13,493 bases of DNA from contig CALVQT010000018.1 in the NCBI GenBank assembly GCA_944358375.1, positions 1 through 13,493 on the forward strand, in the 5' to 3' direction. Position 1 is the stretch's first letter; each line of letters opens with the position of its first letter. Source of the stretch: an uncultured Bacilli bacterium. GTDB lineage: Bacteria > Bacillota_I > Bacilli_A > RF39 > UBA660. Made by a program: the position numbers and the translations under genes. The notes below the pieces were generated by a model. The model ran no database searches and was not told the origin of the DNA. It worked only from the letters and a program-made list of their open reading frames with translations. Of this stretch, positions 13,436-13,493 are shown one piece after another.

Positions 13436-13493
13436 AATGTCTTAAGTAATAACTTGGGAAAATGTCCCGGGTAATATATAATATGCTACTTGA

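Noticed and set aside
1..13493. Mycoplasma genetic code (TGA as Trp)
   Set aside because: No intact gene ends in TGA, but Trp codons checked are TGG and all genes are full length under the standard code, so no reassignment is needed.
1..13493. tRNA genes, CRISPR arrays, IS transposases, integrase or replication genes
   Set aside because: I looked for cloverleaf-like GC stems, regularly spaced repeats and recombinase motifs and saw none.

Overview
The window is strongly AT-rich, with AT-biased codon use, strong AGGAGG-type ribosome binding sites and compact U-tailed terminators. This points to a low-GC Firmicutes/Bacilli-type bacterium. Rubrerythrin fits an anaerobe or microaerophile, and an uncultured gut Bacilli or Mollicutes relative would fit. 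Tryptophan is TGG throughout and every intact gene ends in TAA or TAG, so the standard bacterial code works; nothing requires the mycoplasma code. Nearly all genes are on the minus strand; only a tandem-HTH regulator and a DUF378 membrane protein are on plus.

Positions 1-3765 look like accessory DNA. They hold the N-terminal part of an ABC ATPase (cut by the window edge), a decayed small membrane-protein gene, an unrecognised 169-residue protein divergent from a double-HTH repressor, an unrecognised 131-residue protein, and a MobV relaxase. Just upstream of the relaxase gene is a hairpin followed by TAGTGTTTATA, which resembles the layout of pMV158-type transfer origins. The lipoprotein gene next to it (3742-4044) is cut short at its 3' end and has ATA where a start codon is expected. 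This suggests that a mobilizable element inserted there, with its other end outside the window. No integrase or replication gene is visible.

Positions 4169-6918 are chromosomal housekeeping: DUF378 protein, a QueH-type epoxyqueuosine reductase fused to a GNAT acetyltransferase-like domain, and rplK-rplA (L11, L1) with their own promoter and a probable L1-binding leader. L11 carries an unusual acidic tail of about 60 residues.

Positions 6953-11561 are a two-gene, translationally coupled operon. Each gene encodes an N-terminal ATPase fused to a four-helix FtsX/MacB-like permease with a large external domain, so the pair could form a complete heterodimeric exporter or mechanotransmitter. Its substrate cannot be read from the sequence.

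Positions 11644-13327 hold a zinc-dependent medium-chain dehydrogenase and a rubrerythrin, each with its own terminator. The rubrerythrin gene has a near-consensus promoter (TTGACA-17-TAAAAT) and an 11-bp tandem repeat upstream. The most interesting items are the candidate oriT with its disrupted neighbour, the interlocking inverted repeats at 2194-2286, the QueH-GNAT fusion and the L11 tail. I do not see a complete new defence or biosynthetic system.
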